The translations under genes and the position numbers were made by a program. From Pseudomonas sp. Leaf48 (GTDB lineage Bacteria; Pseudomonadota; Gammaproteobacteria; Pseudomonadales; Pseudomonadaceae), in contig NZ_LMLH01000012.1 of NCBI RefSeq assembly GCF_001421885.1, forward strand, positions 271,905 through 335,904: DNA of 64,000 bases, written 5' to 3'. Below the pieces are notes generated by a model. The model was not told the origin of the DNA, ran no database searches, and saw only the letters and a program-made list of their open reading frames with translations. Numbering within the stretch: position 1 is the first letter of the stretch; each line of letters opens with the position of its first letter. Of this stretch, positions 8,410 to 16,764 are shown piece by piece.

Positions 8410-9700
8410 GGAAGAACTCCAGCATGGCGTCGCTGTTGACGCGGTAGTTAAGATTGCCGCAATGGCCGCCCAGCGGATAAACAGTCAGGCGATCGCCAAA
8501 GGTCTTGCGCAGGAAGCCCAGGTCGCCCGGGCCGAGGATCACGTCATCGGCGTTGTGCATCACGGCGATTTTCGGGCTGTTTTGCAGATAATCCTTCAGT
8601 GCATACAGGCTGACCTGGTCGATCAGTTGCAGCAGGCTGCCGCCGTCGGTGCGCGCGCGCCACATCGGGATCACTTGTTCGGTGATGTAGCAATCGAAGT
8701 CGCACTGCAAGGCGCGCTTGAGGAATGGCGTGAGGCTGGTGCCCTGGGTGATCGGAAACTTCGGCGGGGTGATCAGTCCGCGACGATTGATCAGGTCCGA
8801 GGTGAAGGCAATGTCGGCCGCCGAGAAGCGGAACGAGGTGCCGATCAGCATGGCCATCTGTTCGTTGGTCAGGTGCTGCTTGGACTGCTGGAAGTCATAC
8901 AACAGGGCATCGTTGAGGTCGATGTAGCCCTTTTGCTGGAAGTAGCGGGTCAGTTTTTCCAGGACCAGTTCATAGAAGGTGGTCGAGGTGTTGATGCCCT
9001 TTACTTCGGTTTGTACCAGCTTGTCGAGATTGGTGATTGAGGTATAGAGGTTGACCGGCGGGTTGAGCAGCAGGACTTTCTTGAAGTTGAAGCTGCGGCG
9101 GGTTTCGTCCAGGTGCGCGACGAAGGCCGCATCCAGTGCGCCCAGGCTGTAGCCGGTGAGGTAGTAGTCGGTGACTGGCAGTTTCGGGTTCTGTGCCCGA
9201 ACGGCCTGCATCACCCGGTACATGTCTTCGGCGTCTTCCTTGGTGATGCCCGGAGTGGCAAAGCGTGACGCGGCGCTGATGAAGTCGAAGCTGGTAGGCG
9301 ACGACAGTTGCACCACGTGGTAGCCGGCCTTGTAGTACAGCTTCTTCAGGTATTCGTTCAGGGTGCTGTCATAGCGTGCGCCAGTACCGGCGATCAGGAA
9401 AATCAGCGGCGCGGCCTTGTCCTGCGTGGCAATACGGTACTCGAGTTTCTTCACTGCCCAAAAGTTGTCCGGCAATTGGAACTCACGCTCAGGCCGCAGT
9501 GTAACGCTGCGCGTAGATTGATCGATGTCGTCGTCCAGCGGCAGTTCCGGACGCAAATCCGGTGGTGTCGTGGCAATGGTTGCCTCGAACGGGTTGGTCA
9601 GGGGATAGCCATAACTGGCGGCGTCGATGTCGACCGCCAGTGCGGACGCACTCAATATAAGGCCGCCAAACAGGGCGGCGAAGCGCAAGGAACGGAGCAT
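8402..9700 (-). CDS. Secreted alpha/beta hydrolase-like protein
   Basis: A 432-residue exported protein with a signal peptide (MLRSLRFAALFGGLILSASA). It carries an alpha/beta hydrolase pattern: the nucleophile elbow GYSLGA, preceded by FLIAGTGARYDS, which may serve as the oxyanion region. HNADDVILGPGDLGFL may hold the acid, and LGGHCGNL is a plausible catalytic histidine. The start at 9698-9700 follows AAGGGATCTAGTC. It overlaps mlaA, whose GTG start lies inside its last codons, so the two are translationally coupled. This suggests an envelope role, possibly on lipids; the substrate is unknown. Some databases label homologues serine/threonine kinases, which the sequence does not support. Confidence 0.8.
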   Translation of the reverse strand: MLRSLRFAALFGGLILSASALAVDIDAASYGYPLTNPFEATIATTPPDLRPELPLDDDIDQSTRSVTLRPEREFQLPDNFWAVKKLEYRIATQDKAAPLIFLIAGTGARYDSTLNEYLKKLYYKAGYHVVQLSSPTSFDFISAASRFATPGITKEDAEDMYRVMQAVRAQNPKLPVTDYYLTGYSLGALDAAFVAHLDETRRSFNFKKVLLLNPPVNLYTSITNLDKLVQTEVKGINTSTTFYELVLEKLTRYFQQKGYIDLNDALLYDFQQSKQHLTNEQMAMLIGTSFRFSAADIAFTSDLINRRGLITPPKFPITQGTSLTPFLKRALQCDFDCYITEQVIPMWRARTDGGSLLQLIDQVSLYALKDYLQNSPKIAVMHNADDVILGPGDLGFLRKTFGDRLTVYPLGGHCGNLNYRVNSDAMLEFFRG

Positions 9701-9925
9701 GACTAGATCCCTTAGAAGGAAGGTGCCGATTGAATTTCGCAGGCTATGACCACCGGAGTTGCGCCAAAGTGCCAAGTATCGGCACCAAATAGGCCAGAAT
9801 CCCAAGTAATAGTAGCTTGACGATACACTTTGCAGTGATTGAAAGGCCAGTAACTGTTGTTGGTACTTGCTTAACGCTTTCGGGCGATTAAGCTGACCGC
9901 CGCTTTTCGTCTATTGGAGTGCTTC

Positions 9926-10294
9926 ATGTCCCGCCATCTGCCCGTGATTCTGCTGCTTGTTTTACTGCCTGTCTGGCTGGCCGCCAGCTATGGTGCGCGC
10001 TATGGCTTCATGGAAGATGCGCAATGGGTCGGTGTCTGTGTGGATGAGGCGAGTCGGTGGGAATGTCAGGTGCGGTCGAGCCTGGGCTTGATGATTCACT
10101 TCAAGGTGCTGGGTTGGTCGGCCGTGGTTGCAGCCGTGATCGGTTTTGTACTGCAGGGCCGGGCAGGGTGGTGGCTGGGCGTGCTGGCACTGGCGCTCGG
10201 GTTCCCGGCGCTGGCGTTGTACAACACGACATTGGCGGTATTTGCGGTGGTGATTGCGGGGTTGCGGTTGGTCAGGGGATCTCGCGCTATTTGA
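9926..10294 (+). CDS. Small integral membrane protein, unknown function
   Basis: A 122-residue protein with an N-terminal hydrophobic segment (LPVILLLVLLPVWLAASYGA) and two to three more in the C-terminal half (VLGWSAVVAAVIGFVL; WWLGVLALALGFPALALY; TTLAVFAVVIAGL). Two cysteines (C39 and C48 in GVCVDEASRWECQ) lie in the first loop, which probably faces the periplasm and could form a disulfide. The ATG at 9926 follows TTGGAGTGCTTC, a good ribosome binding site. I do not recognise the family. It is monocistronic between the hydrolase gene and the RHS gene. Confidence 0.75.
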   Translation: MSRHLPVILLLVLLPVWLAASYGARYGFMEDAQWVGVCVDEASRWECQVRSSLGLMIHFKVLGWSAVVAAVIGFVLQGRAGWWLGVLALALGFPALALYNTTLAVFAVVIAGLRLVRGSRAI

Positions 10295-10439
10295 CATTCC
10301 GGCATCGCGAGCAGGCACGCGATGGTGTCGGTACAGCCGGCAGGAATCTGTCTGCTGACTATCGGTTCTGATAGTAGACGGTTGCCACGAATGCTCCGAA
10401 TCTAGTAACTCTTCCTCGGGTTACGAATTGGAGCCAGTC

Positions 10440-11495
10440 ATGATCGTTCAGCGAGACACATTGTTATGCCGCTACCACTATGACCCATTGGATCGGGTCG
10501 CAAGTTTTGTACCGCTGAACGAGCCGGGAATTCAGCGCTATTACCGCAAAGATCGATTGGCCACGGAGCTGCAGGGGCGGGTCCGGTATTCGGTGTTTGA
10601 GCATGAGGCGCAGTTGTTGGCGCAACAGCGTCATGAAGCGGGTCGAATTGATAGCTCTTTGCTTGCTACTGATCTGCAGCGTTCGGTTTTGCATTCAGTC
10701 GCCGCCGGTCAGCGCCAGCAGTCAGTTTATTCCTCCTATGGGCATCGTTCTCCTGAAAGTGGTTTGAGCAGTCTCCTGGCGTTCAATGGCGAGCGTAGGG
10801 ATCCGCTGACCGGACATTATTTGCTTGGGAATGGTTATCGCGCATTCAATCCGGTGTTGATGCGATTCAATAGTCCAGACGGTTTGAGCCCGTTTGGGAG
10901 GGGCGGGGTGAATGCGTATGCATATTGTCAGGGCGATCCGATCAATCGGGTGGACCCGACAGGTCGTTATTTCGCGCCCGCTCTTGTAACGGGATTGTCT
11001 GGTGGTGCGTTGCTACAGCGTGCCGTCAATACTACGGTTGCTGCGGTAATTAAGGTAGGCCGTGGCGTTCAAGGAGGTCTCAATGCCGTCAACAAGCTGC
11101 GTCCCTCCTACCGAGCCGCCGAGCTGACTCGCGCCAGGGATGCAGAAAGGCTTGTTGCCATTGAAGATTTCAAAAAAATCAGAGCGAATTTAACCGACAC
11201 TCCACCTTTCACCACCACCCGGAACCACGCATTGGACCAGAAAGCGAAGGTCGAAAACTTTGTGGGGCCGCGGTACGTTGAAGGTGGGCCCGCTAAAGAT
11301 TTCGAACAATTGCTAGAGAACTCAGCTTTGGCGGATGCCGATCTGAAAAGGGTAATTACTGAGGATAAAGCCTTGCGGCAGGCAAGGACGAAAATGGATG
11401 ATGCCGTTCGGAACTGGCGGAAGGCGACGGGGTTTGGAGTGGAGGATCTCGAGCGTATTGATCAGTTGATGGGAGCTGTCCGAAAGAAGTCCTGA
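10440..11495 (+). CDS. Orphan RHS-core protein with unrecognised C-terminal tip
   Basis: A 351-residue protein made of a short YD-repeat-like region, an RHS-associated core, and a non-conserved tail. The core runs from about residue 115 to 175 and includes RDPLTGHYLLGNGYRAFNP, FNSPDGLSPFGRGGVNAYAY and NRVDPTGRY. After DPTGR comes a 12-15-residue hydrophobic stretch and then about 140 charged residues (AELTRARDAERLVAIEDF ... DLERIDQLMGAVRKK) that I cannot assign. The ATG at 10440 follows TTGGAGCCAGTC. The tip region is less GC-rich than flanking genes, suggesting acquisition. No immunity gene follows: the next gene, gltA, is convergent. It may be a toxin-like polymorphic tip or a remnant. Confidence 0.82.
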   Translation: MIVQRDTLLCRYHYDPLDRVASFVPLNEPGIQRYYRKDRLATELQGRVRYSVFEHEAQLLAQQRHEAGRIDSSLLATDLQRSVLHSVAAGQRQQSVYSSYGHRSPESGLSSLLAFNGERRDPLTGHYLLGNGYRAFNPVLMRFNSPDGLSPFGRGGVNAYAYCQGDPINRVDPTGRYFAPALVTGLSGGALLQRAVNTTVAAVIKVGRGVQGGLNAVNKLRPSYRAAELTRARDAERLVAIEDFKKIRANLTDTPPFTTTRNHALDQKAKVENFVGPRYVEGGPAKDFEQLLENSALADADLKRVITEDKALRQARTKMDDAVRNWRKATGFGVEDLERIDQLMGAVRKKS

Positions 11496-11553
11496 GTGAG
11501 CTTGATCTTAGTTGATGGATAGATAGGCGACCCAAAACTACGAAAGCGCTCAA

Positions 11554-11591
11554 TCAAAAACGGCCCCTATATAAGTAGAGGCCGTTTTTGA
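11554..11591. terminator. Bidirectional rho-independent terminator between rhs and gltA
   Basis: Perfect 12-bp arms TCAAAAACGGCC and GGCCGTTTTTGA with a short AT-rich loop. The T run on either strand makes it usable by both the RHS gene (plus) and gltA (minus). Confidence 0.85.
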
Positions 11592-11621
11592 TAGGGCTAA
11601 GACGCTACCGCAAGACAGGTC

Positions 11622-12911
11622 TTACTTGCGGTCTTCCAGCTTGGTGATGTCACGCGACTCGTAGCCGGTGTACAGCTGGCGCGGGCGGCCGATCTTGTAC
11701 GGGCTGGAGAGCATTTCTTTCCAGTGGGAGATCCAGCCGACGGTCCGCGCCAGGGCGAAGATTACGGTGAACATGCTGGTTGGAATGCCGATCGCCTTGA
11801 GGATGATCCCCGAGTAGAAGTCGACGTTCGGGTACAGCGAGCGTTCGATGAAGTACGGATCGGTCAGGGCGATCTCTTCCAGGCGCATGGCCAGTTCGAG
11901 TTGCGGATCGTTGTTGATCCCCAGTTCGCGCAAGACTTCGTCGCAGGTCTGCTTCATTACGGTGGCGCGCGGGTCGCGGTTCTTGTAAACGCGGTGACCG
12001 AAGCCCATCAGTTTGAACGGATCGTTCTTGTCCTTGGCCTTGGCAATGAACTTGTCGATGTTCGAAACATCGCCGATTTCATCGAGCATGGTCAGTACCG
12101 CTTCGTTGGCGCCGCCGTGGGCAGGGCCCCACAGTGCAGCGATACCAGCGGCGATACAGGCGAACGGGTTGGCGCCCGAAGAGCCGGCCAGGCGAACGGT
12201 GGAGGTCGATGCGTTCTGCTCGTGGTCGGCGTGGAGGATGAAAATCCGGTCCATGGCCTTGGCGAGTACCGGGCTGATCGGTTTGATCTCGCACGGGGTG
12301 TTGAACATCATGTGCAGGAAGTTTTCCGCGTACGACAGGTCGTTGCGCGGGTACATCATGGGTTGACCCATGGAGTACTTGTAAACCATTGCAGCCAGGG
12401 TAGGCATCTTGGCAACCAGGCGGATCGCGGAGATTTCGCGATGCTGCGGGTTATTGATGTCCAGGGAGTCGTGGTAGAACGCCGAAAGGGCGCCGACTAC
12501 GCCGCACATGACGGCCATCGGGTGGGCGTCGCGACGGAAACCGTTGAAGAAAGTCTTCAGCTGCTCGTGAACCATGGTGTGGTTCTTCACGGTGCTGACG
12601 AACTGAGCCTTCTGTTCTGCGGTCGGCAGTTCGCCGTTGAGCAGCAGATAGCAGGTTTCCAGGTAGTCCGATTTTTCAGCCAGCTGTTCGATCGGGTAAC
12701 CGCGGTGCAACAAAATGCCGTTGTCACCGTCAATATAGGTGATCTTCGACTCGCACGAAGCGGTCGACATGAAGCCTGGGTCGAAGGTGAAGCGGCCCGT
12801 GGCCGTCAGGCCCCGAACATCGATAACATCGGGACCAACGGTGCCGGTTAAAATGGGCAGCTCGACGGGGGCTGCGCCCTCGATGATCAACTGCGCTTTT
12901 TTGTCAGCCAT
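11622..12911 (-). CDS. gltA: Citrate synthase, type II
   Basis: A 429-residue enzyme that condenses acetyl-CoA with oxaloacetate at the entry of the TCA cycle. Catalytic blocks are intact: [19 protein letters not shown], the [15 protein letters not shown] histidine loop and VDFYSG with the catalytic aspartate. The length and N-terminal domain are those of the hexameric NADH-inhibited Gram-negative type. The ATG follows AGGAGGCCAC, a near-perfect ribosome binding site. It is divergent from sdhCDAB across about 364 bp that hold back-to-back promoters, and it ends at a terminator shared with the RHS gene. Confidence 0.97.
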   Translation of the reverse strand: MADKKAQLIIEGAAPVELPILTGTVGPDVIDVRGLTATGRFTFDPGFMSTASCESKITYIDGDNGILLHRGYPIEQLAEKSDYLETCYLLLNGELPTAEQKAQFVSTVKNHTMVHEQLKTFFNGFRRDAHPMAVMCGVVGALSAFYHDSLDINNPQHREISAIRLVAKMPTLAAMVYKYSMGQPMMYPRNDLSYAENFLHMMFNTPCEIKPISPVLAKAMDRIFILHADHEQNASTSTVRLAGSSGANPFACIAAGIAALWGPAHGGANEAVLTMLDEIGDVSNIDKFIAKAKDKNDPFKLMGFGHRVYKNRDPRATVMKQTCDEVLRELGINNDPQLELAMRLEEIALTDPYFIERSLYPNVDFYSGIILKAIGIPTSMFTVIFALARTVGWISHWKEMLSSPYKIGRPRQLYTGYESRDITKLEDRK

Positions 12912-12969
12912 GTGGCCTCCTATTTATGCTTGAAATCATCAGACAGACCCCCCACGCAGGGCCCGCACC

Positions 12970-12997
12970 ACTATAGTGAGATAAATTTGAATGTCAA
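12970..12997 (-). promoter_or_regulatory. Sigma-70 promoter of gltA
   Basis: On the minus strand a consensus -35 TTGACA (12992-12997) is separated by 16 bp from -10 TATAGT (12970-12975). Transcription would start near 12963, giving a leader of about 50 nt before the gltA ATG. Confidence 0.75.
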
Positions 12998-13111
12998 TTT
13001 GCCTAAAGTCTTGCTCCAGAAGGCTTTAACCGCACTTTTTTCTCGAAATTGCCAGCCATTTACGCCTTTTATGTCAGTTGCGCAATCAGCTGTTTGGGTT
13101 AGGTGTTTGCG
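12998..13111. other. Gap between the divergent gltA and sdhC promoters
   Basis: The central part of the 364-bp gltA-sdhC intergenic region. No gene is seen. Regulatory sites for either direction would be expected here, but I could not identify a named operator by eye. Confidence 0.5.
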
Positions 13112-13140
13112 TTGTCATTAGTAGCCTAACTGTCTATACT
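13112..13140 (+). promoter_or_regulatory. Sigma-70 promoter of sdhCDAB
   Basis: The -35 TTGTCA (13112-13117) is separated by exactly 17 bp from -10 TATACT (13135-13140). The start would be near 13147, leaving a leader of about 130 nt before sdhC. That is long enough to hold small-RNA or Crc/Hfq control, which is not shown here. Confidence 0.72.
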
Positions 13141-13275
13141 CGGCCACCGACCGCCAAGGGCTTTTGGGCTTGCTTTTATTGGGGGTCGCATCCCTGGGTG
13201 GTGGTTACCTGACCAGTGCACTCCCCAACAACTTTGCCCTGATTGTTAGGGGCTCTTCAGTGTGAAAAAAAAGCC

Positions 13276-13650
13276 GTGAAAAGCCAACGACCTGTAAACC
13301 TAGACCTAAGGACCATCAAACTCCCAGTCACTGCTTACACGTCCATCCTTCACCGAATTTCCGGTGTCATCCTCTTCGTGTGCCTTGCCATCATGCTTTA
13401 CGCATTGGACAAGTCGCTGAGCTCCGAGGAAGGCTTCGGTCAGGTGAAAGCGTGTCTGACCAGTCCGCTAGCCAAGCTAGTGATTTGGGGCATCCTGTCC
13501 GCTCTGCTGTATCACCTGGTAGCCGGTGTGCGCCATTTGATCATGGACATGGGCATCGGTGAGACGCTGGAAGGCGGCAAGCTGGGCTCGAAAATCGTTA
13601 TCGCCGTTTCCGTGGTGGTAATCGTTCTGGCAGGAGTTTGGATATGGTAA
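13276..13650 (+). CDS. sdhC: Succinate dehydrogenase cytochrome b556 subunit
   Basis: A 124-residue membrane anchor with three transmembrane helices. The motif TAYTSILHRISGVILF carries the quinone-site serine/arginine and HLVAGVRHLIMD the haem-ligand histidine. The start was set at the GTG at 13276 (KSQRPVNLDLRTIKLP follows), the usual Pseudomonas N-terminus; a longer frame starting at TTG 13243 lacks support. First gene of sdhCDAB; its stop overlaps the sdhD start by 7 bp. Its role is to bind haem b and ubiquinone and hold SdhAB at the inner membrane. Confidence 0.93.
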   Translation: MKSQRPVNLDLRTIKLPVTAYTSILHRISGVILFVCLAIMLYALDKSLSSEEGFGQVKACLTSPLAKLVIWGILSALLYHLVAGVRHLIMDMGIGETLEGGKLGSKIVIAVSVVVIVLAGVWIW

Positions 13651-14012
13651 CTAACGTCACGAACCTGTCGCGTTCGGGCCTCTATGACTGGATGGCGCAA
13701 CGTGTGTCTGCGGTCGTTCTCGCGGCTTACTTCATTTTCCTGATCGGATACGTCGTGGCCCATCCTGGCCTCGAGTACGCCCAATGGCATGAACTGTTCG
13801 CCAATAACTGGATGCGTATTTTCAGTCTCCTGGCTCTCGTTGCCCTCGGCGCTCACGCCTGGGTCGGCATGTGGACCATTGCGACCGACTACCTGACGCC
13901 AATGGCGTTCGGCAAGTCCGCGACTGCAATACGTTTCCTTTTCCAGGCAGTATGCGGCGTTGCGATGTTCGCTTACTTCGTCTGGGGTGTGCAGATTCTC
14001 TGGGGTATCTGA
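13644..14012 (+). CDS. sdhD: Succinate dehydrogenase membrane anchor subunit
   Basis: A 122-residue, three-helix anchor partner of SdhC. GLYDWMAQRVSAVVLAAY is the conserved N-terminal block with the arginine near the quinone site, and ALGAHAWVGMWTIATDYL carries the second haem-ligand histidine region. The ATG at 13644 follows CAGGAGTTTGGAT and overlaps the end of sdhC, so the two are translationally coupled. sdhA begins 3 bp after its stop. Confidence 0.94.
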   Translation: MVTNVTNLSRSGLYDWMAQRVSAVVLAAYFIFLIGYVVAHPGLEYAQWHELFANNWMRIFSLLALVALGAHAWVGMWTIATDYLTPMAFGKSATAIRFLFQAVCGVAMFAYFVWGVQILWGI

Positions 14013-14015
14013 GTC

Positions 14016-15788
14016 ATGGCTAACATTCCAACGATTTCTTTCGACGCCATCATTATTGGTGGTGGCGGTGCCGGCATGCGCGCTGCGCTGCAGCTGGCTC
14101 AAGGCGGCCACAAGACTGCCGTAATCACCAAGGTTTTCCCGACCCGCTCGCACACTGTGTCGGCACAGGGCGGCATCACCTGCGCAATCGCGTCCGCTGA
14201 CCCGAACGATGACTGGCGCTGGCACATGTACGATACCGTCAAGGGTTCCGACTACATCGGTGACCAGGACGCTATCGAATACATGTGTCAGGAAGGCCCG
14301 GCCGCTGTATACGAGCTGGACCACATGGGTATGCCGTTCTCGCGTACCGAGCAGGGTCGTATCTACCAGCGTCCATTCGGCGGTCAGTCGAAGGATTACG
14401 GTAAAGGCGGCCAGGCTGCCCGTACTTGCGCTGCTTCCGACCGTACCGGTCACGCGCTGCTGCACACCCTTTATCAAGGCAACCTGAAAGCCGGTACCGT
14501 GTTCCTGAACGAGTACTACGCTGTTGACTTGGTAAAGAACGCCCAAGGCGACTTTGTCGGCGTTATCGCTATCTGCATCGAGACCGGCGAAACCACCTAC
14601 ATCCGTGCCAAGGCTACCGTTCTGGCCACCGGCGGTGCAGGTCGTATCTATGCCTCCACCACCAATGCCCTGATCAACACCGGTGACGGCGTCGGCATGG
14701 CACTGCGTGCCGGCGTGCCGGTCCAGGACATCGAAATGTGGCAGTTCCACCCGACCGGCATCGCCGGCGCCGGTGTACTGGTTACAGAAGGTTGCCGTGG
14801 TGAAGGTGGTTACCTGATCAACAAGCATGGCGAGCGTTTCATGGAGCGTTATGCTCCGAACGCCAAAGACCTGGCTGGTCGTGACGTTGTTGCCCGTTCG
14901 ATGGTTAAAGAAATCATCGCTGGCAACGGCTGTGGCCCGAACGGCGACCACGTGATGCTCAAGCTCGACCACCTGGGCGAGGAAGTGCTGCACAGCCGTC
15001 TGCCAGGCATCTGCGAACTGTCGAAAACGTTTGCACACGTTGACCCGGTTGTCGCTCCGGTTCCGGTTGTTCCTACCTGCCACTATATGATGGGCGGCGT
15101 TGCCACCAACATTCATGGTCAGGCGATCACTCAGGACGCCGAAGGCGTAGACACCATCATCCCTGGCCTGTTCGCTGTAGGCGAAGTGGCTTGCGTATCG
15201 GTTCACGGCGCCAACCGTCTGGGCGGCAACTCGCTGCTCGACCTGGTGGTGTTCGGCCGTGCTGCCGGCCTGCACCTGGAAAAGGCGCTGACCGACGGCA
15301 TCGAATACGACGAAGCCACCGACGCCGACATCAATGCTGCCCTGGCACGTCTGTCCGCTCTGAACGAGCGTACCGATGGCGAAGACGTGGCTACCCTGCG
15401 TCGCGAGCTGCAAAGCTGCATGCAGAACTACTTCGGTGTATTCCGTACTGGCGAATACATGCAGAAGGGTATTGCCCAGTTGGCCGACCTGCGCAAGCGC
15501 ATCGCCAACGTGAAGATCAACGATAAGTCGCAGGCTTTCAACACTGCGCGTATCGAAGCTCTGGAACTGCAGAACCTGCTGGAAGTGGCTGAAGCCACCG
15601 CCATCGCTGCCGAAGTACGTAAAGAGTCCCGCGGTGCTCACGCCCGTGAAGACTTCGAAGACCGTGACGACGAAAACTGGCTGTGCCACACCCTGTACTT
15701 CCCGGGTGAGAAACGCGTTGCCAAGCGTGCCGTGAACTTCTCGCCGAAGACTGTTCCGACTTTTGAACCTAAGATTCGGACTTATTAA
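14016..15788 (+). CDS. sdhA: Succinate dehydrogenase flavoprotein subunit
   Basis: A 590-residue FAD-binding catalytic subunit that oxidises succinate to fumarate. The dinucleotide motif is [14 protein letters not shown] and the covalent-FAD histidine is H46 in [11 protein letters not shown]. Active-site blocks [33 protein letters not shown] and [18 protein letters not shown] are all present. The ATG is 3 bp after the sdhD stop. The gene uses strongly preferred codons, as expected for a highly expressed TCA enzyme. Confidence 0.97.
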   Translation: MANIPTISFDAIIIGGGGAGMRAALQLAQGGHKTAVITKVFPTRSHTVSAQGGITCAIASADPNDDWRWHMYDTVKGSDYIGDQDAIEYMCQEGPAAVYELDHMGMPFSRTEQGRIYQRPFGGQSKDYGKGGQAARTCAASDRTGHALLHTLYQGNLKAGTVFLNEYYAVDLVKNAQGDFVGVIAICIETGETTYIRAKATVLATGGAGRIYASTTNALINTGDGVGMALRAGVPVQDIEMWQFHPTGIAGAGVLVTEGCRGEGGYLINKHGERFMERYAPNAKDLAGRDVVARSMVKEIIAGNGCGPNGDHVMLKLDHLGEEVLHSRLPGICELSKTFAHVDPVVAPVPVVPTCHYMMGGVATNIHGQAITQDAEGVDTIIPGLFAVGEVACVSVHGANRLGGNSLLDLVVFGRAAGLHLEKALTDGIEYDEATDADINAALARLSALNERTDGEDVATLRRELQSCMQNYFGVFRTGEYMQKGIAQLADLRKRIANVKINDKSQAFNTARIEALELQNLLEVAEATAIAAEVRKESRGAHAREDFEDRDDENWLCHTLYFPGEKRVAKRAVNFSPKTVPTFEPKIRTY

Positions 15789-15799
15789 GGGTGACCGCC

Positions 15800-16504
15800 A
15801 TGTTGCAAGTCAGTGTTTATCGCTACAACCCTGATCAGGACGCTGCGCCGTTCATGCAGGAATTTTCGGTCGATACCGGTGGTAAAGACTTGATGGTGCT
15901 GGACGTGCTGGCCCTGATCAAAGAGCAGGACGAGGGTTTCTCCTATCGTCGCTCTTGCCGTGAAGGCGTCTGCGGTTCGGACGGCATGAACATCAACGGC
16001 AAAAACGGCCTGGCGTGCATCACGCCGCTGTCTGCCGTCGTAAAAGGTAACAAGTTGATCGTTCGTCCTCTGCCAGGTTTGCCGGTTATCCGTGACCTGG
16101 TCGTGGATATGAGCATCTTCTACAAGCAATACGAGAAGGTTAAGCCTTACCTGCAGAACGACACGCCGGCTCCGGCCATCGAGCGTCTGCAGTCCCCTGA
16201 AGAGCGTGAAAAGCTTGACGGTCTGTACGAGTGCATCCTGTGCGCCTGCTGCTCGACTTCTTGCCCGTCCTTCTGGTGGAACCCGGACAAGTTCCTGGGC
16301 CCGGCTGCCCTGCTGCAAGCGTACCGCTTCCTGGCAGACAGCCGCGACACCAAGACGTCCGAGCGTCTGGCTTCGCTGGATGACCCGTTCAGCGTATTCC
16401 GCTGCCGCGGGATCATGAACTGCGTCAACGTATGTCCGAAAGGCCTGAACCCGACTAAGGCCATCGGTCACATCCGTAACATGTTGCTCTCGAGCGGCGT
16501 GTGA
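15800..16504 (+). CDS. sdhB: Succinate dehydrogenase iron-sulfur subunit
   Basis: A 234-residue electron-transfer subunit with three clusters. The [2Fe-2S] ligands are in SCREGVCGSDGMNINGKNGL, and the [4Fe-4S]/[3Fe-4S] ligands in CILCACCSTSCPS and CRGIMNCVNVCPKGLNP. The ATG at 15800 follows AAGGGTGACCGCC; a GTG at 15791 would add three residues. Last gene of sdhCDAB, 12 bp after sdhA. A terminator-like hairpin follows before sucA. Confidence 0.96.
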   Translation: MLQVSVYRYNPDQDAAPFMQEFSVDTGGKDLMVLDVLALIKEQDEGFSYRRSCREGVCGSDGMNINGKNGLACITPLSAVVKGNKLIVRPLPGLPVIRDLVVDMSIFYKQYEKVKPYLQNDTPAPAIERLQSPEEREKLDGLYECILCACCSTSCPSFWWNPDKFLGPAALLQAYRFLADSRDTKTSERLASLDDPFSVFRCRGIMNCVNVCPKGLNPTKAIGHIRNMLLSSGV

Positions 16505-16546
16505 TTCAGCTGTTGTAAATGTAGTACTGCTGTGCCGTAGAGGCTT

Positions 16547-16616
16547 CGGCGCGGGCTTCAACCCGCGCCGTAGCTATAACCAGAGCAGCTGCTTTAAAGG
16601 CAGCGGCTCTTATTTT
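16547..16616 (+). terminator. Two hairpins after sdhB; the second looks like a terminator
   Basis: The first stem, CGGCGCGGG / CCCGCGCCG at 16547-16570, is perfect but has no T run. The second, AGAGCAGCTGC / GCAGCGGCTCT at 16582-16610 with one mismatch, is followed by TATTTT. Together they probably end or attenuate transcription between sdhB and sucA. Confidence 0.6.
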
Positions 16617-16635
16617 GAAGAAATGAGACAAGCAG

Positions 16636-16764
16636 GGGCATCCGGGCTGGTACCCGGACTATCAGTGTGATCCTAGTGGCTTGTTTTGGTCGCTGCATTC
16701 GGACTTCTGCAAGTTTGCTCGGTGTCGACACCGGTGGTGTTCCCCTAACCGAGGGTGACCAAGC
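16636..16764 (+). ncRNA. sucA leader RNA, candidate sucA-II motif
   Basis: The roughly 130-nt leader holds a stem TCCGGG/CCCGGA (16641-16658) and a 3' stem CTCGGT (16718-16723) / ACCGAG (16748-16753) with an inner ACACC/GGTGT pair. The right arm includes the start of the sucA Shine-Dalgarno GAGGGTG. An overlapping self-complementary CGGTGTCGACACCG (16720-16733) excludes the second stem, so two folds are possible, one with the ribosome site free. A conserved RNA called sucA-II has been described at this place in Pseudomonas. I recognise it by position and architecture, not by model search. Confidence 0.6.

Noticed and set aside
13512..15689. A 725-residue minus-strand frame across sdhD/sdhA
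   Set aside because: Antisense to sdhA, with low-complexity Val/His/Gln-rich translation and no ribosome site.
16547..16570. Perfect CGGCGCGGG/CCCGCGCCG stem as a terminator of sdhB on its own
   Set aside because: No T run follows; the next hairpin (16582-16610) with TATTTT is the better terminator.
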